From the NCBI RefSeq assembly GCF_003576645.1, contig NC_044924.1, positions 20,445,965 to 20,509,964 of the forward strand: DNA of 64,000 nt, read 5' to 3'. Of this stretch, positions 1-10,290 are shown in pieces. The position numbers were made by a program, and so were the translations under genes. The first letter of the stretch is position 1; every line of letters begins with the position of its first letter. The DNA comes from Ipomoea triloba (lineage: Eukaryota; Streptophyta; Magnoliopsida; Solanales; Convolvulaceae). The notes under the pieces were generated by a model, which saw only the letters and a program-made list of their open reading frames with translations, ran no database searches and was not told the DNA's origin.

Positions 1-714
1 CCCCCCCCCCCCCCAAAGCACTAAGGGGGCTTCATTATTATCTAGGGTAAGGGCCCGACCTGCAGTATCAGACACCTTCCCGATAACAATAAGGGGTGAA
101 AGCACCGGTTTTTCTCGCTCAAATAGAAGTGGCGTCTCCCAGTCCCGAGCATCTGGAATTCCCAATTCTAGAAACAGGTCTATCTGGCCCTAACCCCAAG
201 CCTAACTTCTCACACCGAGATGATCTCTAGTGATTTTACGATTACTGGTGTTCTTGACACCTGAAGATTATGCAACGGGCAACCTCCAAGAGCCTCGATA
301 CAATCTTGAGAATAAGTACTTACCAAAGACGAAGAAGGTTACAATAGCTATACCGTCCGCAGTTGAGCCTAGCTAAGAAGGTTTTCACCTCTAGTTCTTT
401 ACATTACTTTTTTTTTTAGGATTTCAGTTAATTCGTAATCACTGTTAAAATGCTAATTTTATGTGCTCGGTTTTACAAATATGGGCTTAGAAGAATCTTT
501 CATGGTCGGGTCCACCACCCCGAAGCCTCCCCAAGCCAAGATTGCCCTGAGCGGCTAGATGACAAGAAATCCCGCGCTCTAGAGGGGACTGTTGTTTTCA
601 CGTTATCCTAATCGAAACTGAGGACCCTTCTCCCCATTGGTCCCGAGACCGTAATTGATTTTATTAGGGCTAACCCCAGGTTTTGTCGGTCTCTAGTGAA
701 GACAAATTGGAGAT
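1..714. other. Unassigned retroelement-like debris with a leading poly-C run
   Basis: I see no coding region. The sequence opens with a run of 14 C. GC-richer text with an ACACCGAGAT word near 211 recurs near 2227, which suggests that 1-714 and 1946-2990 may be parts of one decayed element split by the LTR-like piece between them. No inverted ends, RNA gene or promoter is recognisable. Confidence 0.3.
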
Positions 715-1945
715 GTTGACAGGCTTCCAATTCAAGGAATATGATGCATGATTCTCATACGCCATGTCACAAAAGAATTAAAGAATATTGAATCAAGGTT
801 GTAGTAAACAAATGCAAAGAATGAGGATTGACATCCATTAAAAGAAACTAGGAATGAGTTGCTTAAATAGACGTGATGCATCATAGTATTTACTTTTATC
901 CTAGGTAAATTTGATTGCATTGGTAGCTACGATTGGGAGGCTATGCTACTACCGTTCTCCTTTCGGTCTACTAGGTTTTCCCTAAGATTAGAGTGCTTTT
1001 TAGTCAACCAAGAGCCTAAGGGACATTTCATCAAACACCTTGCTTACACCATATTTCCTACTTCTACCTCTCGATCTTCAAAGCAAGTAATCACAATTGA
1101 GTTGGAGCTGCATGAACACTAGCAATTTCTCACAAAGCATTCATGCCTTAACACATTTCTAGAGGTGGCCAAATCATAGAAAGCAAACAATTCATCAATG
1201 GTGACAAAAGTAGATTGATCACACCAAATGCAATTCAATTACCTAGATAGGAATTTAGGCTACACTAGCATTAGTTCTAGTTTACACAACTTAATTCCTA
1301 TGAAAAAATTAGCTACTCATGCTTAAGATTGAAAACAACATTAACCTAATTCTTCAATAGAAAAAACAATTGAAAGCAAATTGAAATGTAAATCAAGATA
1401 GAGATTAGAGATTACCTAAACAATTGAATTCACAAATGCAAACGTAAACTGTCTTCAATGTTGATCTTCAATTCAAGATTGCTCTCTACAATTATCCAAA
1501 GCTGAAAATTGACTAAAAACTTTCTAAAAATGAACCAACCTCTTCAAAATATCTAATCTAGGCCTTTAAATAGCTTCCCTCCAATGCACTCTTCAAAATT
1601 CGCGCCTAGGGAATCTCCACGAACAAGTCCACGAGCGTGGATCGCTCATGGACTTTTTACTTAAACTTCACACGCCTGCTTCCCACGTCGTGGACTGGTG
1701 CGTGGAACTTTCTGTATTGTTTCCACAAGCCAGTCCATGCTTGTGGATGTGGGCGCGGATACCTCAAACCATGCTTCATCCGTGTTTGTTTCCTAATAAA
1801 GTTCATACGCTTTCTCCTTGAGTTCAAACCTACAAAAACCTTCTAAAGTGCACCAAATGGTAGAGCTTTGCAAGGGTTAGCACATTAAAGCACATAGCAC
1901 CATAAATTAACCACAAAAGGCACCAAAATAACACAATTCAACCCC
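715..1945 (-). mobile_element. LTR-like fragment of the Tat/Athila type (minus orientation)
   Basis: This stretch has the same internal order of blocks as the verified LTRs at 49792-51112 and 58245-59566. On the minus strand these are a GC-rich palindromic block (1617-1760), the word GCGCGAATTT, then a TATTTAAA box (complement of 1565-1572), then a long AT-rich tail. The primary sequence is otherwise diverged, so it is a relative and not the same family. I could not find a paired LTR, a primer site or a target duplication, so the ends are approximate. It could be a solo LTR or a truncated copy. Confidence 0.45.
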
Positions 1946-3540
1946 TATTAGACCCTATTTCATAGGTATCGTTGGCACCTATAAGTAACTGAGGATATTT
2001 CTCCTCGCTGGTGTAGAGATCAAAGTTTTTTCTGATATTTCGGTCGTAACTAAGAATAATTTTCCTTGTCGATTTAGAGACCGAATTTTTTTTTACTTTG
2101 CACTCATAATCAACTCTTAGGTCGAGTTTCGGGATTGGCCGGCTCTTGGCGCGTACTTTGTGGGGCTTACACCGAGGTTTTATCACGGCCTTCTTGTCTT
2201 TCGGTTGTCTTCACATTGATTTAGTCACACCGAGATCAACATAACATTTAGTCATATCACATTGATTTTTAACGAAGTGTACACTACGAGTGACCTAAAT
2301 AGAACCTAAAGAGGCAAACAACATTACAATTCGATAATAATAGAGACATACAACATTACAACTTGATAATGGTGTGCAACTCGGGCCGAGAAGTCTTCAT
2401 TTTTTGTGGTGGAGACAAGTTGCTCTAGCACAGTATTCCGTAAGCCCTAGAGGTTTCTCAAGTGATTGCTCATTACGCTTCCATTCTTGGAGGCACGAGC
2501 CCAATCAAATGTCGAATAGATTGAGAGGGTCAAGTTTCTGTTAGTTACTTGGTTTGTGCGATCGGTGATCTAGTTGGGCGGTGTTTCTTATTATCGTTGA
2601 TGCTATCAGCATGTCGGTGAAGGTCGGAACGACCATGAACAAAAGAGGTTGAAACATGAATTGTTGAGGGAAAAAACTCGCTATGGAAGGACATAAGGGC
2701 GAGTACCCCCATCCGAGCGAGGCAAGGTCCCACCAGGGAATATAGCCACGCATTAAAGGATTCCTTACCCAGCTTGGGGTGACTGGCTGTATTACACCTG
2801 TCGTGATTGTATTGAGACCGATTGCGCCTGAGGAGGTCGGCCCGATATCCATTGCCGATGTTGAAGCTTGTCAAAGCCAGCTTGATTGGAACCTTGCTCT
2901 GCATCAAAGTTGTATTGAGAATGCATGTTTGGGGACTCGGTCTAAGCTCATAGTTGTTAGTGTCGGTTCCCATAGACAACGCCAAAATAATGTGGTAAAT
3001 TCCACCTAGTGTTCGTATTTATACATAGTTGGTAGTGTATTGGGATATAAGCATAAGTTTTTTTATATAAGGTAGTGGGCTCGGGAGAGAGAGACGACTG
3101 CGGTCGGAGGTTTCCAAGCTAGCAGCAATATGGCATGAATTGCCCAAAAGTCCCCTCCATAAACGCTTCGCGTGGTATTTATAGGAGATTCTAAGGAGAC
3201 ACATGTCGGGGAGCCAACATGCCCATCACATGTCTCACATGCATGCAGTGAACACAGATTGAAGGTATAACACCCACGTGTTAGTGTGTCACGATAAGCC
3301 TGATTAACCAGTAAACTATGGACCTGGTTTAAGCTATTATAGATGAAAGAAGGGCTCGGAACCGAGCTCAACCTCTCAGGTCAGGTCCAAGCACGGAAGG
3401 GTGATAACAAAGGCTTCTTAGGAGCATAAGGAAATGATTTTTAAGTCAGGTCGGTCAAGTGATAGATCAGGTCGGATTAGGTCGAGAAACGTCTCTCGCC
3501 TGACGCGATCCGTATCTGACCAGGTCTGTAGTGCCTAGGC
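1946..3540 (-). mobile_element. Decayed Ty3-like (Tat-type) 5' end: LTR, primer site, gag leader
   Basis: On the minus strand the complement of 2967-2984 reads TGGCGTTGTCTATGGGAA, close to the TGGCGCC...TGTGGGAAC primer-binding sites common in plant Ty3 elements. The sequence to its right (about 2987-3540) would then be the 5' LTR, and the sequence to its left the gag leader. A 146-codon minus-strand frame covers 2545-2985, but I recognise no domain in it and it overlaps the primer site, so I do not call it a gene. No second LTR is visible; the copy is truncated. Confidence 0.45.
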
Positions 3541-3872
3541 GGTGACCTGTAAAAAAAAATAGTGCATGTGTGTGGTTGTTGGTGTCATATTATATATATA
3601 TATATATATATATCTTACTTATCTTATTTATATAAATAAATAAATAAATATAAATATAATTAAAAATTAATAAGGCCGACTCGACCGAATTAACTCGGCT
3701 AACCCGGCCGAGTTAGATGAGTTAACTCGGGAGAATTCGACTGAGTTCGCCATCAACTCGGCTGAGTTAGGCGCTAGGCTTCTGGATACCTAGGTAGACG
3801 TCTAGAGAGCAATTGACCACGGCCTAGGGGCACCTAACGCCTAGGCGGCCGCCTAGACCGATTTTTGCAGCA

Positions 3873-3878
<6 letters not shown>
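3530..3878. mobile_element. MITE-like element with CGCCTAGGCG ends around a (TA)n tract
   Basis: Versions of GCCTAGGCGG occur near the left edge (about 3533-3542) and, in opposite orientation and as a near-palindrome, near the right edge (about 3830-3858). Between them lie a (TA) tract (3589-3613), (TAAA) repeats and reiterated AACTCGGC words that form imperfect inverted repeats. There is no ORF. Such GC-rich palindromic ends are common in small non-autonomous hAT-like elements, but I found no target duplication. Confidence 0.35.
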
Positions 3879-3922
<44 letters not shown>

Positions 3923-3977
3923 GTGTGTGTGTGTGCGCGCGCGCGTGTGTGTATGTATATGTATATGTATGTATATT
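3876..3977. repeat. Compound microsatellite (TA)n-(TG)n-(CG)n-(TG)n-(TA)n
   Basis: The tract runs from TA repeats through TG and CG dinucleotides back to TATG repeats. It is the first of the TA tracts that separate the elements of the 3.6-7.7 kb chain. Confidence 0.95.
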
Positions 3978-4286
3978 AGAGATCATATGAGAACAAACCT
4001 ACCCATGAGTCCATAAAAACCAATCTGGTGCATTAAAAAAATAGATGTATAGATGAGATGAATTGAGAAAATTAAAAACTCTATGGGGCACTGTAATGTG
4101 TGCATATTAAGCATGTCCGTATGTTGTACACAACACATGTTTAATATGCACATGTCATAGTTCTCTATATGCACACGTGCGCTTTTAATTTTCCTAATTA
4201 ATCTCATTCATATATCTATATTTTTAATGCATCAAATTGGTTCTCATGGACTCGTGCGGAGGTTTGTTCCCATAGGAATATCACCC
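3978..4286. mobile_element. Foldback MITE bounded by (TA)n, end motif GAGAACAAACCT
   Basis: The left part and the reverse complement of the right part align over more than 100 bases: GAGAACAAACCT near 3989 pairs with GGGAACAAACCT (complement near 4270), followed on both arms by GAGTCCAT, ACCAAT.TG.TGCATTAA and so on. The element is therefore one imperfect hairpin of about 300 bp without coding capacity. It is flanked by TA tracts at 3876-3977 and 4287-4299 and has no other target duplication, so a (TA)n target is the simplest reading. Confidence 0.7.
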
Positions 4287-4299
4287 TATATATATATAT

Positions 4300-5013
4300 G
4301 TTCAGGTGCGGAAAGGCTCCCAGGTGAAAGATAGAGTGAGATCTGAGCAGTTGATCAAATCTAGATCAACGGCTCAAATCATCAATGAGAATTAAAAAAA
4401 GAAAAAAGAAAAAAAAAGGATGCATCCTGAGTTGAAAGAAGCAAAGTATAAAAATGGCACATCTCAAGTGTTATAAAGATGCGCCTTAAGTTGTAGGATG
4501 ACACGCCTTAAGTGTTAAAATGGCGTACCTTAACTGTTAAATTGGCGCATCTTTAGTGTTAAACATGGTGCACCTTAAGTGTTACAAAGATGCACCACCC
4601 TAAGCTATAGAAAGACGCACCTAAAGCTTTAGGCTGATGCACATTAAGTTTAAAAAAAAAAACCGCACATTTAGTTCTCAACCGAAGAACTGACACACCT
4701 TAAGCACAGAAATCACGCACCTTAAGTTATGGAAAGATGCACCTAAAACTTTACACTGACGCACGTTAAGTTCGAAACTGAAGAATTGACACACCTTTAG
4801 CACAGAAACCACGCACTTTAAGTATTAAATCGACACACCTTAATCACATAAACTACACACTACCTTAACTTTAAACAACACAAAAAATGACCAAATTGTC
4901 ACCGCATTTTTTTAAAAAGTTTTATTCAATCTCGACAGTTGATTTTAATTTGATTTGATTATGTGTTAAGATATCTTTTACCTGAAGCGTATTACCGTGT
5001 GTGATCCTTCATC
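4300..5013. mobile_element. (TA)n-bounded element with an internal GCACCTTAAGT minisatellite
   Basis: The element lies between TA tracts at 4287-4299 and 5014-5034. Its left end carries CAGGTGAAAGATA and its right end, in reverse complement, CAGGTAAAAGATA, giving short subterminal inverted repeats. The middle (about 4440-4860) is a degenerate array of roughly 17-25-base units built on GCACCTTAAGTGTTA, which varies from unit to unit. The right part contains CACCGCATTTTTTTAAAA. The element at 6921-7677 has the same plan. There is no ORF. Confidence 0.65.
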
Positions 5014-5034
5014 TATATATATATATATATATAT

Positions 5035-5299
5035 GATTTTTATTCTGGTGAGAACAATTCTTTAGGTGTGGATGTGAGAACAAATCTAAACCATTGATCT
5101 GCAAGATCTGATGGATGAGAAATCAAGTAAAAAATGAGCGAGGTCATTTTCATAAATATTATAAACTTTTAAAATGAGCGGGGTCATTTTCATAAATATT
5201 ACAAAATTTTGTTTATTTCAACCATTAGATCTACTAGATCAATGGTTTGGATTTGTCCTTATGTTCTCACCTAGGACATGATTCTCACCTGATTAAGGA

Positions 5300-5302
<3 letters not shown>
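5035..5302. mobile_element. Foldback MITE bounded by (TA)n, end motif GGTGAGAA
   Basis: The left end (GGTGAGAACA, then GAGAACAAATC and CCATTGATCT) matches the reverse complement of the right end (GGTGAGAATCA, then GGACAAATCC and CCATTGATCT). The centre holds a 40-odd-base direct duplication containing GGTCATTTTCATAAATATTA. Flanks are TA tracts at 5014-5034 and 5302-5340. It is non-coding. Confidence 0.65.
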
Positions 5303-5360
<58 letters not shown>

Positions 5361-5363
<3 letters not shown>

Positions 5364-6892
5364 TAAATACCCAAAATGGTCCCTCGACTATAGCATAATT
5401 CACAAATTGGTCCTCGACTTATGATTTTAACCAATAACATCCATGACTTTCCAATTTTTACCTAATGTAGTCCTCCATTAATGAGCCCGTCAACTCGCCG
5501 TGAAACACAAGGGCAGTCACGTAATTTCACATGCTTCCCGACGTTCTCCAACATTTGCTCCGGCAGCCTAAGGTAGTGCCCGTAAGCCAAACAAGCCGCT
5601 GCTCAAGCCGGCGTTGCAAGGCTTGGAAATAACTTTCCGGTTTATCTCGACCGCCTTGTCGGATCCGAGGCCGTACGCGAACCAGCGAGAATGGAAGCGG
5701 AGGTTGGAGTCCCTAGCGAGGAGTCAGGTCGAAATCATCGCTATGTTGTGCGAGGACGAAGCGGAGGATGGAGTGACACGTGGCGCGGCTCCAATCGTGG
5801 ATCTGACGTCGTCAGACGGCACGCTGGCTCGTCGGAACAGCTCAGCGGAGGTGTGGAAGCTCTCCGATGAGGTCACGGTGGTGAGCCGAACGAGCGAGGC
5901 TAGCTTGTTGCCCCGCCTGGTAACATGGCGGAAATCAGAGGATATCGCTCAGAATATCCTCGATTTCATAGAGAGCGAGATGCGCAAATGTCTGGTAGGT
6001 TTAGGCGAAGCGAATCTCAACGGTAAACCTAGTCTCGACTACGACGCCATTTTCAAGCCCTCGGAGCTTCATTCCCTGAAGAAATCCCCAATGTTTCTGC
6101 AAAATTTCGAGAATCAAACTCTCTACACTACTCACCAGATCCTCGAATCGTGGATCTACGCGTCCAAATCAATCCTAAACCGAATCGCGGAGCAAATCGA
6201 ATCAAAATCCTTCGGAAACGCCGTGAGCGATTGCTGGGTACTGGAGAAAACCTGGAATCTGTTAACCGAAATCGAAAACCTCCATCTCTTAATGGATCCC
6301 GACGACTTCCTCCGCCTAAAGCACCAGCTATCGATCAAAGTAACCGCCGAATCGCAATAGTTTTGCTTTCGATCGCGAGGACTGGTGGAAATCACGAAGC
6401 TCTCCAAGGATTTGAGGCAGAATGTCCCCGGCATTCTGGATGTCGAAGTCGATCCCAACGGCGGCCCTAGGGTTCAAGAGGCGACGATGAAGCTGTACGC
6501 GGAGAAGGACGGTTTCGAGAGGATCCATTTGGTTCAAGGCTTGCAGGCAATTGAAATGGGCATGAAGAGATTTTACTATTTGTATAAGCAGCTTTTGACG
6601 GTGGTTATGGGGAGCTTAAAAGCCGGAGATTCCGGCGATTCGTTGGATCAGGTGTTCCTTGAGCCGACATATTTTCCGAGCTTGGATGCGGCGAAGACGT
6701 TCTTGGCGGTGCACCGAAGCATGTGAAATTACGTGACTGCCCTTGTGTTTCACGGCGAGTTGACGGGCTCATTAACGGAGGACTACATTAGGTAAAAATT
6801 GGAAAGTCATGGATGTTATTGGTTAAAATCATAAGTCGAGGACCAATTTGTGAATTATGCTATAGTCGAGGGACCATTTTGGGTATTTACTC
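5361..6892 (+). mobile_element. Pack-MULE-like element carrying a captured HSPRO gene
   Basis: Terminal inverted repeats of 177 bp (5361-5537 and 6716-6892) differ by a single base as far as I can align them (A near 5478, with its partner near 6775). They start GAGTAAATACCCAAAATGG, a style of end typical of plant Mutator-like elements. Everything between is host-derived coding sequence on the plus strand; there is no transposase. Flanks are a (TA)n-(GA)n tract on the left and (TA)n on the right, so no 9-bp target duplication can be read and the superfamily stays an inference. The near-identical arms indicate a very recent insertion, or conversion between arms. The neighbouring small elements share its TA-tract setting. 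Confidence 0.8.
5572..6723 (+). pseudogene. HSPRO: Captured HSPRO / Hs1pro-1-like gene, N-terminally truncated, one internal stop
   Basis: A single plus-strand frame runs for about 383 codons and resembles the plant nematode-resistance-like HSPRO proteins (Pfam Hs1pro-1 N- and C-terminal regions). Landmarks in order are LKPALQGLEITFRFIS, NSSAEVWKL, LLPRLVTWRKSEDIAQ, LDYDAIFKPSELHSLKK, ENLHLLMDPDDF, FCFRSRGLVEITKLSKDLRQ, EVDPNGGPRVQEA and YFPSLDAAKTFL. The family's usual length is roughly 430-480 residues; about 80-90 N-terminal residues are missing, and the in-frame stop TAA at 5569-5571 precedes the recognisable start. A TAG at 6358-6360 interrupts the frame between the two halves, which otherwise stay in register without frameshift. 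The final codons and the TGA stop come from the right terminal repeat. HSPRO proteins act in basal defence and bind SnRK1 in Arabidopsis (known for the family). This copy probably makes no full protein. No natural ATG sits at its start; the first usable one lies near 5740. Confidence 0.85.
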
Positions 6893-6920
6893 ATATATGT
6901 ATATATATATATATATATAT

Positions 6921-7677
6921 GATCGCGTTCAAATGCGTACTGGCCACCCAGGAGAGAAATGCGGACGAATCACAGCGCGCCACATGTCCGGAATGTAGTT
7001 GCACCTAACGTTATAACTAGGTGCACGTCATGTTATAACTAGGTGCACATAGGTGCACCCAGGTGCAGAAATGTTAACAAGGTAAATTACTTGCACCTAC
7101 AAGTGAAAATAGGTGCACACGTGCAAGTAAAATGTATTACAAGTGCAAGTAAATTGTACAATGAGCATCAATACTAAGTGCACCTAATGTTATAACTAGG
7201 TGTACATAGGTTGCAACCAGGTGCATGAATGTTAACAAAGTAAATTACTTGCACAAGTGCAAGTAAAATGTATTGCAGATGCAAGTAAAATGTATTACAG
7301 GTGCAAGTGAATTGTACAGTGAGCATTAATACTAAGTGCACGTAATGTTATAACTAGGTGCAACCTATGTTATAACTAGGTGCACCTAGGTTGCACCCAG
7401 GTGCATGAATATTAACAGGGTAAATTACTTACATTTGTAAGTGAAAGTATTTGCAAAAATAGTTGCATGAATATTAATAAGGTAAATTACTTGCACTTGT
7501 AAGTGAAAATAGGTGCACTTGTAAGTGAAACTAGGTGCACCAAAGTTCCAGTTATTTACGAAAATTTCACCGCGTCATTTTTTTAAAATTGCATCTGATT
7601 CATTGATCTGGATACGTGGACGGCTGTGAAGCGTTCTCATTTCTTACCTGGGCGGCAGTTCGCATGGGAGTGCATCC
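6921..7677. mobile_element. (TA)n-bounded element with an internal AGGTGCAC/GCACCTA minisatellite
   Basis: It lies between TA tracts at 6893-6920 and 7678-7692. The left end contains CCCAGGAGAGAAATG and the right end, in reverse complement, CCCAGGTAAGAAATGAG, forming subterminal inverted repeats. The middle is a degenerate array of AGGTGCAC, GCACCTAATGTTATAAC and AAGTGCAAGTAAA words in both orientations. The right part has CACCGCGTCATTTTTTTAAA, matching the same landmark in the 4300-5013 element. There is no ORF. Confidence 0.65.
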
Positions 7678-7859
7678 CTATATATATATATAGAATTCGA
7701 CAAATTGGTATTGAGATTATATTATAAGTTGAACTTGGGTATATTCTTTTAATATTGAGGGCTTAGTTGTTTTAAAAGAAAAAAAGTAATATTTATTTAT
7801 TTAATTCATTGATAATATATAAATTGAGTTTAATTTCTTTTAATCTATTGATATATAAT

Positions 7860-9370
7860 ATATTTAATTGACAGAAGTTCTTTAATATATACTATGTTTT
7901 TTTGGTTTTTTTTTTTTGAAAAATGTTTTTTTGGTTTATATTACAACGCAAATTAAATTATTATACAAATTTTTTGTTTGTTTTTTTTTTCAAAATTGAT
8001 ACTCTCAAAAATATAAATAAATTGTCCATTTTAATCTGATGTTTGGTAGTACATGTTTTTTTTCTATGCTAAAAAGAATTAAAAAACAAAAACAAAAACG
8101 AACGTAACAAGACAAAAACAAAAAATATGCAATATTCGCAACACCTATTAGTACAATTCCCTCTAACTTGAGACTGTGTTAGGGGACTATAAAATGTATA
8201 AATTCCTTTTAAATTAAAAACATCAACCCCTTCAGTTTTATGTTCTCTAACTTTTGTTTCTAATTTTCCAGTATTCATTTTTATTTTCTATTCTATGTTT
8301 TTGGTTAGAAAACGTATTTATTGACACTCATTTTTTTTTTTAAATATAGCTTTTTAGACTAATCTTATAAAATATAATTAACACAAGTTCAATATATTTT
8401 ATATAAAATATATTTTTAAAAATAAAAATAATTAAATATATTTAATTTTTTTTAAAAAATAACTGGGGTGGCCGGCCACTGGCCTTCCCCGCCTCCTTCG
8501 TCTCCGGTTGGAGACGATCTCTTCGTCTCTAGTTGGCTCTTTGTCTCTGGTGGGAGACGAAGGAGGCAGGGCGGAAGGGGGTGGCTTTTTTTTAAAAAAA
8601 AAATTGATTATATTTAATGCATTTTCAGGTTACGTTCATTGGCCAAATTGCACCTTATTCCAAAAACAATTGAACCAAATCAACCAATAATCTATTTGAA
8701 TTCGGTCAAAATCTAAAACTTGGTTTAGAGTTCAAGTTTTAATTGTGATAATGCGTATAATGTCTAACTTTAAGCGTAATTGAGCAAGTAAGTTATATTT
8801 ATATAAGTAAGTGCGAGTATATAAAAAGATAGAAGAGGGAGATAAGTAAAAGAAAATGATAACGAATGTAGTAATAGTAATGGATAAATATGTAAGTATA
8901 TAATGGTTAGAATAAATGTGGGATCACCAAATAGATGATAGATATTTTGTTTTTCATTTAGAAAAAAAAATAAAATAAAAGTTCTCCAGTTTTCTAGTTA
9001 AAATGAAAAAAATTGTGCTAGTAAACATGTTTATTATTGTTTTTCATTCTTCAATTATTTTGTTTTCTAAAAATTTTGAAAAATTTTCCAGTTAGTAAAT
9101 GGGCATGATCCATATCTGTTAAATTTTTCATAAAAAAGAAATGAAATTTTAAAAAATGTACAAAATATGCCAAGTATGTAGCTTGTAACTCAATAGCACC
9201 TCTGTGACTCACTCAAATGGAAGGTTATAGGTTTGAACTCCAGTGAATGTATGGACTATTTGTGCATGCATAGTGGGTGGCTTGATATTGCATTACGTGG
9301 TTATAAAGGGTATAATTCTTTTTAACTTAATGTTTATAATTACAAGTTATGCATGCATATTGTATTTGTT
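7860..9370. repeat. Diverged duplicate of the 18300-19980 segment (non-coding)
   Basis: Collinear blocks are shared with 18.3-19.98 kb: GCAAATTAAATTATTATACAAA, then CTCTAAAAATATAAATAAA-type text, then TGTTTGGT.GTACATG, then AAAATATGCAATATTC, then GGGACTATAAAAT.TATAAA, and finally GGCTTGATATTGCATTACG. This copy lacks the hAT MITE and the MULE MITE found in the other and so shows their empty sites. It carries its own extra blocks (about 8280-9110) and a SINE-like insertion. Otherwise the stretch is AT-rich and I see no gene. Confidence 0.75.
9170..9285 (+). mobile_element. tRNA-derived SINE-like insertion
   Basis: An A-box-like stretch (about 9190-9205) is followed about 40 bases later by a B-box-like GGTTTGAACTCC (about 9231-9242), the layout of a tRNA-derived Pol III promoter. 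The stretch is absent at the corresponding place in the paralogous segment near 19880, where the flanking text GGCTTGATATTGC is otherwise shared. I see no clear target duplication, so the copy is probably old. Confidence 0.5.
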
Positions 9371-9599
9371 GTAATCTTTATTTTATTAGAGTAGTTCATT
9401 TTGAAATTGATATTCAATCTACTTGATAGGGTATTAATTAAGCCACTAAAAGATTTTGGAGGATGATTGAATTCAAGGTTTAGGGGTTTGGGAATACATT
9501 ATAGAAAATAATATACTTTTAGTACTCAAAATGTTGATTTTATGACTTTTGAATTGGGTAGTCAAAAGGCAGGAGAACACTATCGTTAGAAATAGCGAG

Positions 9600-10260
9600 A
9601 ATATAGGAAAAATGTAGGAAAATTATATGGAGAGAATATATGTATTGTATTGCTCAGAATGGCTTGTCCTTCCTCCAGGTATAGAGGGTCTATTGTATTG
9701 CTCAGAATTGCTTATCCTTCCTCTATGTATGGAGGGTCTATTTATACTCCTTATGAATTGCGAAGTCGATGTCTCAGGAAATTATCTCAAAAATATTTTT
9801 CGATCCATTCTCCTCTTTTAAAAGTCAAGTCTTCTTCCGACCAGTTACTTGTCAAAGCATCTCTTGGATGGATGCCACTGCTCGGTTAGCGGTCCTTTTG
9901 CACGCAGTTGGCAAACTGAGCGGTCCATAGTGAGCCCCCTAAGTTAGAAGTTAGTATAGGGAGCCTAGATTACGCTGGTCGCCTCGTTATAAACCTTAGA
10001 TTAAGAAAAACCCAGTGGGAAAAAGCTAAGCAAAAAAAAAATAAGTACAACCATAAGCGCAATATTTAGCTAGTGTGAGAATTTCGAGCACTGAGGTTGT
10101 AAGTCGATCATTGAGCACTTTATTATCCTGAAAAACATGGGAACTAGTTAAGTTAAAAGAAAGCATACAAGGTGTGTAACTTCCTTATGCACTCTAATTT
10201 TTTGCACTTGACAATGATAAAAATAAAATCTGAGCCCTCCGATCGACCACATAGCATATC
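9600..10260. mobile_element. Ty3-type LTR/3' region debris
   Basis: A 45-base unit with TATTGTATTGCTCAGAAT is present twice (about 9633-9740) and once more at 25445-25475. GAAGTCGATGTCTCAGGAAA occurs both near 9760 and near 25670, tying the two places to one LTR family. Further on, GCCTCGTTATAAACCTTAG and AAAAACCCAGTGGGAAAAAGC (about 9982-10027) are words commonly seen in the 3' part of plant Ty3 elements. No complete LTR or ORF is present. Confidence 0.5.
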
Positions 10261-10290
10261 AACATCCTGCAAATTTTTAAGATACTAATT

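Noticed and set aside
1..14. Leading poly-C as a telomere-like or functional motif
   Set aside because: There is no repeat period; other poly-C runs occur near 25625 and 29490, so it is ordinary homopolymer sequence or an assembly effect.
4440..4860. Regularly spaced short repeats that might suggest a CRISPR array
   Set aside because: Units vary strongly, spacers are not unique, and the context is a plant transposon.
5572..6723. First reading of the captured gene as an exocyst EXO70 fragment
   Set aside because: The landmarks (ENLHLLMDPDDF, FCFRSRGLVEI, PSLDAAKTFL) match the HSPRO/Hs1pro-1 family instead.
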